Assembly (NCBI GenBank): GCA_041394845.1
Contig: JAWKHL010000002.1
Coordinates: forward strand, 792,770-856,769
Reading direction: 5' to 3'
Length of the DNA: 64,000 nucleotides
Origin: JAHCHG01 sp041394845
GTDB lineage: Bacteria; Acidobacteriota; Blastocatellia; Pyrinomonadales; Pyrinomonadaceae
Under the pieces are notes generated by a model. That model did not search any database and had not been told where the DNA came from. It saw nothing but the letters and a program-made list of their open reading frames with translations. Made by a program: the position numbers and the translations under genes. Positions 33,806-43,226 of this stretch are shown here, piece by piece; the stretch's first letter is position 1; every line of letters begins with the position of its first letter.

Positions 33806-36790
33806 ATGATTCCCCGGAAAAAACATTTACTGACCCTGCTGATCCTCTTTTTCTGCTTTCTGGCCGGTCGTCCCGATCTATTCGCCCAGTATCGTTTCGA
33901 TTCCTGGACGACGGATAACGGTCTGCCGCAAAACGGGGTTCGGGAGATCGCGCAGACGCCCGACGGATACCTCTGGTTTACGACTTTCGACGGGCTGGTC
34001 AGATTCGACGGGGTTCGTTTCACCAATTTTAATAAAGCCAATACCAAAGGCATCATCAACAACCGTCTTACCGGGCTTTACTGCGACCGCGAAGGGACCC
34101 TTTTCGCCACCACCGCCGAGGACGGCATTTTGACCATCTATCGAAGCGGCGTTTTTTCCTCTTACTCTTCGGAGCAAGTTCCGGGAAACTACATTGAAAA
34201 AATCAAACCCGACGAGAGCGGGGAACTGCGTTTCCTGGTAGAAGATACCGATCGGACCTCGAAAAGCTGGTATTACCTGCGGGACGGTCAATTCGTTTTC
34301 AGTGAAAGGGAAGATAAAAACAACATCAAGGTCGAATATCAGGGAAAATCCGGCACTTTGTGGACATTGACCCCGAACCGGATCACTCAGCTAAAGGACG
34401 GGAAAACGACCGTTTATCCTTACAAGGTCGAGCGTCTGTATTTTCTGAGAGAGGTTTTTGAGGATAGCGACGGAGCGCTCTGGGTCGGCGGGGCCGAACT
34501 GCTTCGCCTGAAGGACGGACGGATCGAAAATCTCGGGAAAGGATTTCCCCAATCGGCCGATTTTCATTCATTTTGGGAAGAAACGGACGGCAGCGTCTGG
34601 TTCGCCAACGGCGGTCGATCGGGGCCGGGGGCCGGACTGGTTCGTTACCGGGACGGTAAGATGACAAGTTTCGGCAAAGACGTCGGCCTTTCGGATTCGA
34701 GCATCTTCGACGTTTTCAAAGACCGCGAAGGCATCATCTGGCTGGCGACGAACAAGGGTATCAACCGGCTGAAAAAAAGCATCATCACTACCTACAACTC
34801 CGAAGACGGTTTGAGCAGTTCGGAGATCTATCCGATCTACCGGGACAGTCACGATGATATCTGGATCGGTTCGACCAAAGGCCTCAACATTTACCGGAAC
34901 GGAAAATTCGAGGCGGTCAATCTGCGCCAAACCGATCTCTCGGCCCCGGAGCACATTCAGTGGAGAAACGGCGGTATGGCGGTTCAGTCGATTCTGGAAG
35001 ATTCGCGCGGAAAGATGTGGGTCGGAGTGAGCGGCGGCATTTTCGTCGTGGACGGCAGAGACACAAAAATGCTGGCCGATACCGAAAGCTACCACGTCTC
35101 TTCGATCCTCGAAGACAAGGCCGGAAACATCTGGGCGACGAGCAACAAGGGGATTTTGCGTTTCCGCGATTACAAACTGACAGCGTTTTATTCGGTCGAG
35201 AACGGTCTTCCCAACGAATTTATGACCGTCGTCTACGAGGATTCGGTCGGACGGCTCTGGTTCGGGGGCCTCGGAGGTCTTTCCGAATTCCGGGACGGTC
35301 GGTTCATCAATTACACCGTCGGGAGCGGACTCACCGGAAACTACGTCCGTTCAATTTACGAGGACGGCGACGGAACGCTCTGGATCGGAACCTACGGCGA
35401 GGGGTTGAGCCGATTTAAGGACGGACAGTTTTTCAATTACCGGGTCGAAAACGGCCTTTATAATGACGACGTTTTCGCCATCGAGGAAGACAAGCGCGGC
35501 AATTTCTGGATCAGTTCCAACCAGGGCATCTACCGGGTCAAAAAACGGGAACTGAACGACCTGGCCGAAGGGAAGATCGAAAGGATCAACAGCGTCGGGT
35601 ACGGCAAAGGCGACGGAATGCTCTCGACCGAATGCAACGGCGGAAGACAGCCGGCCAGCATCCGCGACAGGGAAGGAAAATTCTGGTTTCCGACCCAGGA
35701 AGGCATCGTTGTCATTGATCCGTCCTCTGAAATTCAGGTCGGTTTGCCGCCTTCGGTCGTCATCGAATCGGCCAGCGTCGAAAGGGAGCAGGTCGATATC
35801 GGCGACGGGCTTTTCGTAAAGCCCGGACAGAGGAACATCGAGATCAAATTCACCGGGATCAGTTTGAAAAAATCGGAACAAATAAAGTTCAAATACAAAC
35901 TCGAAGGTCATGACCCGGATTGGATCGACGCCGACACGCGCCGGACGGCTTATTATTCTTATCTGCCGCCGGGAACTTATCTGTTCCGGGTCAGGGCCGC
36001 CAACAGCGACGGAGTCTGGAGCGAATCCGATGCCGCTCTGATTCTGGAGATGAAGCCCTTCTTTTATCAGACAAACTGGTTTTTTCTGGCTTGCCTGACG
36101 GGAGCGGTTTTCGGTCTTTTCGCCGTCTGGAAGATCAGCGTTTATCAACTGGAAGCCCGCGAAAAACGCCTCGCCCGGCTGGTCGCCGAAAGAACCAAAG
36201 AACTCAAAAAAGCCAACGAAGAATTGCAGCATCTGGCCAATTCCGACGGTTTGACCGGGGTCGGAAACCGCCGCCGCTTCGAGGAGTTTCTGGCCGACGA
36301 ATGGAACCGGGCGGTTCGTTCCAAGTCCGAGATTTCTCTGATCCTGATCGATATCGATCATTTCAAGCCTTTCAACGACACCTACGGCCATCAGGCCGGC
36401 GACGATTGTCTGAAGCGGGTGGCCGCCGCCTTAAAGAACATTATCAAACGCCCCGCCGATCTGATCGCCCGATTCGGCGGCGAGGAATTCGCAGTCGTTT
36501 TGGGTGGCACAGGACGCGATGGCGCTCGGAAGATTGCCGAACAGGCGATGACCAACGTCGCCGAATTGAACATTCCTCACCGCGGATCGGGAACCAGCGA
36601 TCGGGTTACGATCAGCATCGGGGTGGCGACGACTCTGGCGAAAATGGAAATGACCGAGGCTGATTTGATCAAAGCGGCCGACAAGGCTCTTTACCGGGCC
36701 AAAGAAGATGGTCGCAACCGGATCAGCTTTTTCGATTTCGCCGAAGACTCCGAGGACAACGACATTCTGGAGAAGGAATTTCTGGTTTAA
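33806..36790 (+). CDS. Membrane diguanylate cyclase with periplasmic beta-propeller
   Basis: A 994-residue protein. A signal peptide (LTLLILFFCFLAGRPDLFA) precedes about eleven regulator-propeller blades (SIYEDGDGTLWIGTYGEGL, YPIYRDSHDDIWIGSTKGLN and so on, ~40-610), then a Y_Y_Y domain (~640-740), one membrane segment (WFFLACLTGAVFGLFAVW, ~760) and a cytoplasmic GGDEF domain. The active-site loop is FGGEEF (~891), intact, and DGLTGVGNRRRFEEFL begins the domain. It should make cyclic di-GMP in response to a periplasmic signal, by analogy with propeller hybrid sensors. No effector or EAL domain is in the window. A clear terminator follows. Confidence 0.93.
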   Translation: MIPRKKHLLTLLILFFCFLAGRPDLFAQYRFDSWTTDNGLPQNGVREIAQTPDGYLWFTTFDGLVRFDGVRFTNFNKANTKGIINNRLTGLYCDREGTLFATTAEDGILTIYRSGVFSSYSSEQVPGNYIEKIKPDESGELRFLVEDTDRTSKSWYYLRDGQFVFSEREDKNNIKVEYQGKSGTLWTLTPNRITQLKDGKTTVYPYKVERLYFLREVFEDSDGALWVGGAELLRLKDGRIENLGKGFPQSADFHSFWEETDGSVWFANGGRSGPGAGLVRYRDGKMTSFGKDVGLSDSSIFDVFKDREGIIWLATNKGINRLKKSIITTYNSEDGLSSSEIYPIYRDSHDDIWIGSTKGLNIYRNGKFEAVNLRQTDLSAPEHIQWRNGGMAVQSILEDSRGKMWVGVSGGIFVVDGRDTKMLADTESYHVSSILEDKAGNIWATSNKGILRFRDYKLTAFYSVENGLPNEFMTVVYEDSVGRLWFGGLGGLSEFRDGRFINYTVGSGLTGNYVRSIYEDGDGTLWIGTYGEGLSRFKDGQFFNYRVENGLYNDDVFAIEEDKRGNFWISSNQGIYRVKKRELNDLAEGKIERINSVGYGKGDGMLSTECNGGRQPASIRDREGKFWFPTQEGIVVIDPSSEIQVGLPPSVVIESASVEREQVDIGDGLFVKPGQRNIEIKFTGISLKKSEQIKFKYKLEGHDPDWIDADTRRTAYYSYLPPGTYLFRVRAANSDGVWSESDAALILEMKPFFYQTNWFFLACLTGAVFGLFAVWKISVYQLEAREKRLARLVAERTKELKKANEELQHLANSDGLTGVGNRRRFEEFLADEWNRAVRSKSEISLILIDIDHFKPFNDTYGHQAGDDCLKRVAAALKNIIKRPADLIARFGGEEFAVVLGGTGRDGARKIAEQAMTNVAELNIPHRGSGTSDRVTISIGVATTLAKMEMTEADLIKAADKALYRAKEDGRNRISFFDFAEDSEDNDILEKEFLV

Positions 36791-36836
36791 CAAAGGGCCG
36801 GACGGATCAAATCGAAAAGAACGGGTTTCAAATCAT

Positions 36837-36877
36837 AAAAAAATCGTCTCAAATTCTTATTTGAGACGATTTTTTTA
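36837..36877 (+). terminator. Rho-independent terminator after GGDEF gene
   Basis: AAATCGTCTCAAAT pairs with ATTTGAGACGATTT around TTCT, followed by a T run. It is a canonical intrinsic terminator, 47 nt after the stop. Confidence 0.9.
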
Positions 36878-36935
36878 CTTGCCCGCGGATAACATTGCCG
36901 AAGTTTTTCAACCACAAAACCAAATGGAGGATATT

Positions 36936-37451
36936 ATGAAAAGACTTTTTTGGGCGATCATTGCGGGTTTGGCATTTTTTTCGGTCGGCGTTCCGGCGCA
37001 GAGCGAAACCTTTTTTCAAACGGTCGGAGGAAAATGGCAGGGCACTCTCGAATATCTCGATTACACGTCAAACGAACGGGTGACGCTGAAAATGCAGGTG
37101 GAAATAAAACCTGCGGCCGACGGGGAATCGGCCGAGTTTTTTACGATATTTGACGATTTCGGAAAGATGATCAAGAACAGCGAAACGGAGCGGATCGACC
37201 GGACAGAAAGCAAATTTTATCAGGGAGATGCCTCATTTAAGATCGAATCGATCACCGACGGCAAAATTGTTCTGCTGGGAAGTGCCCCGGATGGAGAAAC
37301 GGTCGAACGGGTTCGAAAAACCATCACCTATTCCAAAGATCGGCTGGTGATTCTCAAGGAAACCCGCGATCCCTGGCGGTTTCGCAATCGGATAATCTTG
37401 CAAAGAGAGCCCGAAGAAAACGGCTCCGGCGAGAAGTCCCGACCGTTATAA
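36936..37451 (+). CDS. Secreted hypothetical protein, 171 aa
   Basis: A protein with a signal peptide (FWAIIAGLAFFSVGVPAQ) and a beta-rich body (GGKWQGTLEYLDYTSNERVT, YQGDASFKIESITDGKIVLL). TGGAGG lies about 8 nt before the ATG at 36936, which decides this start against longer in-frame forms running through the terminator. It may be a lipocalin-like fold, which is only a guess. It precedes mtnB by 58 nt on the same strand, but no role in methionine salvage is indicated. Confidence 0.68.
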   Translation: MKRLFWAIIAGLAFFSVGVPAQSETFFQTVGGKWQGTLEYLDYTSNERVTLKMQVEIKPAADGESAEFFTIFDDFGKMIKNSETERIDRTESKFYQGDASFKIESITDGKIVLLGSAPDGETVERVRKTITYSKDRLVILKETRDPWRFRNRIILQREPEENGSGEKSRPL

Positions 37452-37509
37452 AGATAATTGACAGGTGGTAATTTGATTCGAAAACCCTTAATCGGCTAGA
37501 CTTTTTGCA

Positions 37510-38124
37510 ATGGGGTTTGCAGATTTGGCCGAAAAACTGACCGAGGCCGGGCGGGAATTTTACCGCCGGGGCTGGGTGATGGGAACGAGCGGTAATTTCA
37601 GCGCCAAAGTCAGCGCCGACCCTTTGCAGATCTGCATTACGGCCAGCGGCAACGATAAAGGGAATCTGGATGAGACGAATTTCCTCGAAATCGACGACAA
37701 CGCCGACGTCCTTCAGGGCTTCGGCTCACCCTCGGCGGAGACTCTCCTTCATCTGACCATCTACCGGCTTCAGCCGATGACCGGTTCGGTCCTTCACACT
37801 CATTCGGTCTGGGGAACCATTCTGGCGGATATTTTTTACACCGAAGGGGCGATCGAGATCGAGGGGTTCGAGATGCTCAAGGGACTGGCCGGGGTCGAAA
37901 CGCACAAGCACCGGGAGGTCGTTCCGGTCATCGAAAACTCGCAGGATTACATCGCGCTGGCTCACGTGATCGAAAATGTCATGCGCGAAAACCGTGGCAT
38001 TCACGGCATATTTTTGCGGCGGCACGGTCTTTACACCTGGGGCCGGGACATCGCGGAAGCGCGCCGGCACATCGAAATATTCGAATTTTTGTTTGAGGTT
38101 TTGGGAAGAAGTGTTAAAAATTAA
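37510..38124 (+). CDS. mtnB: Methylthioribulose-1-phosphate dehydratase
   Basis: MtnB dehydrates 5-methylthioribulose-1-phosphate in the methionine salvage pathway, which recycles methylthioadenosine. The 204-residue protein is a class II aldolase fold: GTSGNFSAKVS near the N-terminus, metal-binding LHTHSVWG, and IFLRRHGLYTWGRDIAEA at the C-terminus. It starts a run mtnB-mtnD-mtnC on one strand with gaps of ~140 nt. The upstream enzymes MtnA and MtnK are not in the window. Confidence 0.9.
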   Translation: MGFADLAEKLTEAGREFYRRGWVMGTSGNFSAKVSADPLQICITASGNDKGNLDETNFLEIDDNADVLQGFGSPSAETLLHLTIYRLQPMTGSVLHTHSVWGTILADIFYTEGAIEIEGFEMLKGLAGVETHKHREVVPVIENSQDYIALAHVIENVMRENRGIHGIFLRRHGLYTWGRDIAEARRHIEIFEFLFEVLGRSVKN

Positions 38125-38265
38125 CAAATAAGCTGAATCGACAGCCCCCAATGGTTCAAGGCTTTAGAAGAGTGCTTATTTAAGGATTTTGTATTTTGAT
38201 ATTGAATCGGCCGGACAGGATTTGCTTTTCTTGCCCGGCTCCCCCTTGGAGACAGTAGACAAAGT

Positions 38266-38832
38266 ATGGCAATTTTAAGCATTCCGGATAAAAAATCGAC
38301 TTTACGCGAAGCCGATGAGATCAAGGCGTATCTCGCGAATATCGGCATTGATTACGAAAAATGGCGGGCCAGCTATGACGTTTCGCCCGACGCTTCCGAG
38401 GAAGAAATTCTTCAGGCCTATTCGGCCGAAATCGAAAAGCTGAAAATAAAAGGCGGCTACACCACCGCCGACGTAATTGATCTGAAGCCGACCACCCCGA
38501 ATCTCGACGAGATGCTGGAGAAATTCAGAAAAGAGCACTGGCACGACGAGGACGAGGTCCGGTTCATCATCAAAGGGCACGGTCTTTTTCACATCGCACC
38601 CGAAGGCGGCGACATCATTTCCATCGAGATGGAGGCGGGCGATCTGATCTGTGTGCCGAAGGGAACTCTCCACTGGTTCAACCTGTGCGGCGATAAAAAC
38701 GTGCGGGCCATCCGGCTCTTTCAAAACCCGGCCGGCTGGACGCCCTTTTACACCGAAAGCGGAACCGACGGGAAATATCAACCGGTCTGCCTCGGTGTAA
38801 ATTACATCCCGGTCGCTAAAATGACCGCCTGA
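38266..38832 (+). CDS. mtnD: Acireductone dioxygenase
   Basis: MtnD oxidises acireductone to the methionine keto acid (iron form) or, with nickel, to methylthiopropionate and CO. This 188-residue cupin shows the metal ligands in HWHDEDEVRFI (HxHxxxE) and the fourth ligand in GTLHWFNL, with IIKGHGLFHI between them. The N-terminal region (EADEIKAYLANIGIDYEKW) is typical. It lies between mtnB and mtnC, completing the last salvage steps. Confidence 0.93.
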   Translation: MAILSIPDKKSTLREADEIKAYLANIGIDYEKWRASYDVSPDASEEEILQAYSAEIEKLKIKGGYTTADVIDLKPTTPNLDEMLEKFRKEHWHDEDEVRFIIKGHGLFHIAPEGGDIISIEMEAGDLICVPKGTLHWFNLCGDKNVRAIRLFQNPAGWTPFYTESGTDGKYQPVCLGVNYIPVAKMTA

Positions 38833-38977
38833 TCGATCGGGCAGAGGATAAAATCTGAAAAGATGCTCCGGCGGACTTAGACCGGTCGCCATCTCCGACC
38901 TTCCGTCGCGTAAACGGCGAAAGTGGCCGGGGCGGGGATCGGACGCATTTTTTTCTCAAAAAAACTGATCCGAACAA

Positions 38978-39685
38978 ATGATCAAAGCCATTCTCCTCGA
39001 TATCGAAGGCACGACCACTCCGATCGATTTTGTCCATCAAACCCTTTTTCCGTTCGCCAGAGAGCGGATCGGCCGCTTTCTTGAGGAAAACGATTCGGCC
39101 GATGAGACGGCTCAGCTCGAAGCCGAATACAGAAAAGATTTTACCGATCAATTGTACGGCCGTCATTTCAACCGAAACGAACCGGAATCGGTCGCCGATT
39201 ATCTCCGTTTTTTGATCGAACAGGATCGCAAATCGACCCCGCTCAAATCCTTGCAGGGAAAGATCTGGCGGGAGGGCTATCGTTCGGGCGAACTGAAATC
39301 GGTGGTTTTCGAAGACGTTCTTCCGGCGTTCGAGCGCTGGACGGCGGCCGGAAAATCGATCTTCATTTATTCTTCGGGCAGCGTTCTGGCCCAGAAACTT
39401 CTCTTTAAATATACCGATCACGGCGATCTGACCCGTTTTATTTCGGGCTATTTCGACACCAACACGGGCGGCAAGCGCGAGGCCGAAAGCTATCGTCGGA
39501 TCGCCTCTGTGGAAGGTTTTCCACCTGTGGAAAACTCGCTGTTCATATCCGACGTTCCGGCCGAACTCGACGCCGCGAAAAAGGCCGGATTCAGTACCAG
39601 GCTTTCCGTTCGCGAGGGCAACCCGCCGTATGACGAAAGCCGAAATTCCCACCCGGTGATCCGCAGTTTCGACGAGTTGGAATAA
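38978..39685 (+). CDS. mtnC: Enolase-phosphatase E1
   Basis: MtnC is the bifunctional HAD enzyme that enolises and dephosphorylates 2,3-diketo-5-methylthiopentyl-1-phosphate to give acireductone, the substrate of MtnD. The 235-residue protein begins with AILLDIEGTTTPIDFVHQTL (HAD motif I with DxE), motif II is FIYSSGSVLAQKLLF, the Lys region is GKREAESYRRIA and motif III is LFISDVPAELDAAKKAG. It is the third gene of the salvage run. msrA follows 82 nt later. Confidence 0.94.
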   Translation: MIKAILLDIEGTTTPIDFVHQTLFPFARERIGRFLEENDSADETAQLEAEYRKDFTDQLYGRHFNRNEPESVADYLRFLIEQDRKSTPLKSLQGKIWREGYRSGELKSVVFEDVLPAFERWTAAGKSIFIYSSGSVLAQKLLFKYTDHGDLTRFISGYFDTNTGGKREAESYRRIASVEGFPPVENSLFISDVPAELDAAKKAGFSTRLSVREGNPPYDESRNSHPVIRSFDELE

Positions 39686-39767
39686 ACGAAAGATTTCTTT
39701 TCGCCAAAGGAGCGAAAATCGCTGAAGAGGTGGAATAAATTGCGAACAAAGAGTAATAATAGAACTT

Positions 39768-40316
39768 ATGGAAGACAGCAAAAATCTGGAAACGGCAACT
39801 CTCGGCGGAGGTTGCTTTTGGTGCACGGAAGCGGTTTTTGACGCGGTCGAAGGGGTCGAAGACGTCGTTTCGGGATATTCGGGCGGGCATCGGGAGAACC
39901 CGACCTATCAGGAGGTCTGTTCGGAGACGACCGGACACGCCGAGGTCGTCCAGATAAAATTCGATCCGGACGTGATCTCGTATAAAGAGATTCTGCAGAT
40001 CTTTTTCGGAACGCACGACCCGACCACTCTCAACCGGCAGGGCAACGACGTCGGCACCTCGTACCGGTCGGCGATTTTTTATCACACCCCCGAACAAAAG
40101 GCGACGGCCGAACAGGTCATCCGCGAGATCACCGAAGAAGGCGTCTTCGATGATCCGATCGTCACGGAAGTGACCGGATTCACCAATTTTTACCCGGCCG
40201 AAGACTATCACCAGAATTATTTCGCCAAAAACCCGAATCAGCCCTATTGTGCGGCGGTCGTCGCGCCGAAGGTCGGCAAGTTCCGGAAAAAGTTCGCGGC
40301 GCGGCTCAAAGGCTGA
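39768..40316 (+). CDS. msrA: Peptide-methionine (S)-S-oxide reductase MsrA
   Basis: MsrA reduces methionine-S-sulfoxide in proteins. The active-site Cys is in GGGCFWCTEAVF, followed by VVSGYSGGHRENPTYQEVCS and THDPTTLNRQGNDVGTSYRS, all MsrA signatures. At 182 residues it is a single-domain enzyme without an MsrB fusion, and it has no signal peptide. It lies downstream of the methionine-salvage genes, a plausible thematic link but not proof of co-regulation. It converges on the FG-GAP gene with a 36-nt gap. Confidence 0.95.
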   Translation: MEDSKNLETATLGGGCFWCTEAVFDAVEGVEDVVSGYSGGHRENPTYQEVCSETTGHAEVVQIKFDPDVISYKEILQIFFGTHDPTTLNRQGNDVGTSYRSAIFYHTPEQKATAEQVIREITEEGVFDDPIVTEVTGFTNFYPAEDYHQNYFAKNPNQPYCAAVVAPKVGKFRKKFAARLKG

Positions 40317-40352
40317 GCGGGAAGGCAGAAAGCGATTTCCCAAACCTCATCT

Positions 40353-41468
40353 TCAAGGAACAAAAGCGCCCGGCACCGGTCGGTCGGTGGAAAAACCGAA
40401 TTGGGTGATGAGGGTGCCGGATGAACTCTGTTGAATGAACCAGTCGGCCGACGGCGGGCGGAAGATCCCGGCGTCGAATTTTCCGTCGCCGTCGTAATCG
40501 CCCGGCACGGGAATATCTCCCGTCGCTCCGAAAGGAAACGCGAAAAAGGAAGAATCCTCGCTTCGGACCACAAACCATTCCCCGGAAGCGGGCCGCCAGA
40601 ACGCCACATCGGCCCGTCCGTCGCCGGTGAAATCCCCCGGCACCGCCCGGTCGGTCGCGACGCCGAATTGCAGGGCCAGCAGACCCGCCGTGCTTCTCAA
40701 GATCCACCATTCCGCCCCGCTTGTACCGTTGGGCCGCCAGATGGCCACATCGCATCGTTCGTCGCCGTCGTAATCGGCCGGCACGGGGCGGTCGCCCGCC
40801 GCTCCGAACTGCAAAATGGTGGTGCCGCCGTCCGAGGACCGGATGATGAACCAAGTCGAGACCGACGGACGAAAAATGGCCGGATCGGCTCGCCCGTCGC
40901 CGTCGTAATCGGCCGGCACCGGAACGTCGCCGAGAGCGCCGAAGGGAAAAGAAAAAAAGGACGAATCCTCGCTGCGCAGAATGAACCATTCCCCGGTCGA
41001 TGGCCGCCAGAAAGCAATATCGGCCCGCCCGTCGCCGGTAAAATCTCCGGAGGCGATCCGGTCCGAAGAAGAGCCGAACTGGGCGGCGAAAGCCTGCAGA
41101 TCTGAACTTCGCCTGTACCACCATTCGCCGACCGTCGGGCGAAAGATGGAAACATCGGTTTTGCCGTCGCCGTCAAAATCGAACGGCACGCGGCGCGGGT
41201 TGGCAATCGGCGTCTGACCGACCGCCCAAAAGCCCGACAGCAAAGCGAAACCGCCGCCCGCGCTTTGGCTCCCGGCCACGGGTTGCCCGACGGTCGCATC
41301 GAGCGTGAAACCGCCGCCCGAACTGCTTTGACCGCCGCCGGAGGCGATGACCGATTCTCCCAGTTCGAACTGCCCGCCCGATTGGGCCGGGACTTCCGAA
41401 GGGTCGAGAAGGAAAAAAGAAATTCCCAGCAGAAACAACGGCAAAACTTTCCGGATCATTTCAAACAT
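40353..41468 (-). CDS. Secreted FG-GAP/VCBS repeat protein
   Basis: A 371-residue protein with a signal peptide (LFLLGISFFLLDPSEVPAQ). After an N-terminal segment common in these proteins (ASGGGQSSSGGGFTLDATVG), six ~45-residue repeats follow, each with a calcium-binding DxDGDGxxD-type loop and RPSxGEWFILRS core (for example DYDGDGRADPAIFRPS). Repeats 2 and 5 are nearly identical, suggesting a three-repeat block was duplicated. AAGGAG lies ~10 nt before the chosen start; an ATG seven codons earlier is possible. It starts 14 nt after the S74 protein stop, so the two are co-transcribed. Likely surface or periplasmic. Confidence 0.85.
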   Translation of the reverse strand: MFEMIRKVLPLFLLGISFFLLDPSEVPAQSGGQFELGESVIASGGGQSSSGGGFTLDATVGQPVAGSQSAGGGFALLSGFWAVGQTPIANPRRVPFDFDGDGKTDVSIFRPTVGEWWYRRSSDLQAFAAQFGSSSDRIASGDFTGDGRADIAFWRPSTGEWFILRSEDSSFFSFPFGALGDVPVPADYDGDGRADPAIFRPSVSTWFIIRSSDGGTTILQFGAAGDRPVPADYDGDERCDVAIWRPNGTSGAEWWILRSTAGLLALQFGVATDRAVPGDFTGDGRADVAFWRPASGEWFVVRSEDSSFFAFPFGATGDIPVPGDYDGDGKFDAGIFRPPSADWFIQQSSSGTLITQFGFSTDRPVPGAFVP

Positions 41469-41481
41469 TTTCTGACGCTCC

Positions 41482-43200
41482 TTATTCACTGCAAATCCGG
41501 GCCTCTTTGTTTTGATCGCAAACCAGAGCTTTTAGAGCCCGGATCTCGGATTCCTGTTTCTGCAATCTTTCTTCCTGATGTTTAACCGTGTCCTTTTGCT
41601 CGTCGAGCTGTTTTTGCAAGGATCGGTTTTGTTCTTCGAGATCCTCGATCTGAACCTGTTGCTCATTGACGGCATTGATCAGAACGACGCCGATCCGATC
41701 GTATTTGACCCCTTCGGCTTCGCCGCGTTCATTCCGCGTCGTCAGCAGAGGTTCGATCCCGGCCACCTCTTCGGCGACGAGGCCCAGATCGGGCGTTCCC
41801 TGTTCGCGCCAGTCGAACGAAACCGGTCGAAGGCGGCGGATCAGACGCAGACCCGGAGCGAAGGGGCGGACGTTCGTTTTATAGCGGATCGAAGAAGAAC
41901 AGACCGAAATTTCGTTCGAAGCATTGCGGCACAGCGCGGTGCTGCCGGCGGAACCCAAACCCGTGAGATTCAATTTGCCGGAAATTCTGACTTCGTCGCT
42001 TCCGTCGGCCCGGCCGAGTTGAATGGTGTTGTTGGCCGATGCGATCGCTCCGGCGCCGATCGCCGTGGCAAACGAAAGATTGCCCGAACCGACATTGGCG
42101 TTACTTCCGACGGCAGTGTTATTGCTTCCGGTCGTGTTGGATGATCCGGCGAGGATCCCGAAGAAAGTGTTGTTGTTGCCCGTCGTATTTATTTGCCCCG
42201 AACGTCTTCCGAAAAATGAGTTGAAACTGCCGGTCGTGTTGAGTCCGCCGGCGCTTGTGCCGAAAAAGGAGTTTTCCGCGCCGCTCGTATTCGGGCGTCC
42301 CGCATCGGCGCCGAAAAAGGAATTTTCGCCGCCGCCGGTCGTAAATTCACCGGCGCGCGCACCGAAAAACGAATTGGCCGTGCCGCCGATATTGCTTCGA
42401 CCCGCGCTCAAGCCGAAGAGCGAATTGAAGGCGCCAGTCGTTGTCGCCTGACCGGCGCCTCTTCCGAAAAACGAATTATTGTTGCCGGTCGGATTTGATG
42501 CGCCGGCATCTATTCCGGCAAAGAGGTTCGTTCCGGTCGCGGTGAGAATTCGATTGCCGCCCAGATTGAATTGGGAGGTCGCGTTGACCGTTCCCCCCGA
42601 AAGGGCGCCCGCGACCGTTCCGTCTCCCGAGATGTTGAAATTTCCGGATGCCTGCTGAACGGTTCCGTTTTGAATGTAGCTGGGGCTGTTCGGAAGCGGG
42701 GGGCGGGCGTCGGACAATCGCGCGTCGGTCGTCAAAATAAACTGGTTGGCCGCGATTCCCCCGAGTTGGAGGGCATTTTCGGCGGTCGTCGCGCTGACGG
42801 CACTGACCGCGTTTTCGGAGTTCAGACTTTTGATCGAATAAGGTGCGCTGGTGATGGTTTGACGGGGACTTAAAACCGAATAAGCGCCGCCGCCGGTCGG
42901 CCTGACCCTGATTTCCAGAAAACGGTCCGCTCCCGGAAAATGACCCGCAAAATCCAGTTTGACCGAGAATATTCCGTCGGCGACGGGTACATTACTGACC
43001 GGGATGACTGAACCGATCTGAGCCCCGTTGGTTAATGCGTCAAACAGGGCGAATTCGAAATCGTAATTTCCTTCGGCCGGCGCTCCGCCGCTTTTCAGGC
43101 TTCCCTGAAAGGTGAATTCCGAGGTTTGGCCGAAAATATTCAGGCAGATCAAAAGCGTGATAAACGTTAAACAGATAAATTTTCGATGAATATTTCTCAT
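41482..43200 (-). CDS. Tail-fibre-like surface protein with S74 chaperone domain
   Basis: A 572-residue protein with a signal peptide (ICLTFITLLICLNIFG). The middle holds seven repeats of 17 residues of the form SFFGxxAGxxNTTGxxN (~225-345), reminiscent of trimeric-adhesin head repeats. The C-terminus has an S74 intramolecular chaperone domain (SSIRYKTNVRPFAPGLRLIR, then PVSFDWR and LGLVAEEVAGIEPLL) followed by a coiled coil (~510-560). S74 domains drive trimer assembly and self-cleave in phage fibres; cleavage here is inferred, not shown. No phage genes are nearby, so it is probably a cell-surface fibre. Confidence 0.87.
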   Translation of the reverse strand: MRNIHRKFICLTFITLLICLNIFGQTSEFTFQGSLKSGGAPAEGNYDFEFALFDALTNGAQIGSVIPVSNVPVADGIFSVKLDFAGHFPGADRFLEIRVRPTGGGAYSVLSPRQTITSAPYSIKSLNSENAVSAVSATTAENALQLGGIAANQFILTTDARLSDARPPLPNSPSYIQNGTVQQASGNFNISGDGTVAGALSGGTVNATSQFNLGGNRILTATGTNLFAGIDAGASNPTGNNNSFFGRGAGQATTTGAFNSLFGLSAGRSNIGGTANSFFGARAGEFTTGGGENSFFGADAGRPNTSGAENSFFGTSAGGLNTTGSFNSFFGRRSGQINTTGNNNTFFGILAGSSNTTGSNNTAVGSNANVGSGNLSFATAIGAGAIASANNTIQLGRADGSDEVRISGKLNLTGLGSAGSTALCRNASNEISVCSSSIRYKTNVRPFAPGLRLIRRLRPVSFDWREQGTPDLGLVAEEVAGIEPLLTTRNERGEAEGVKYDRIGVVLINAVNEQQVQIEDLEEQNRSLQKQLDEQKDTVKHQEERLQKQESEIRALKALVCDQNKEARICSE

Positions 43201-43226
43201 TATTTTCTCTCTCTCCTTTCAAGGAA

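Noticed and set aside
41482..43200. Prophage remnant suggested by the S74 tail-fibre-like domain
   Set aside because: No capsid, terminase, portal, integrase or att sites are in the window; S74 domains also occur in bacterial surface proteins.
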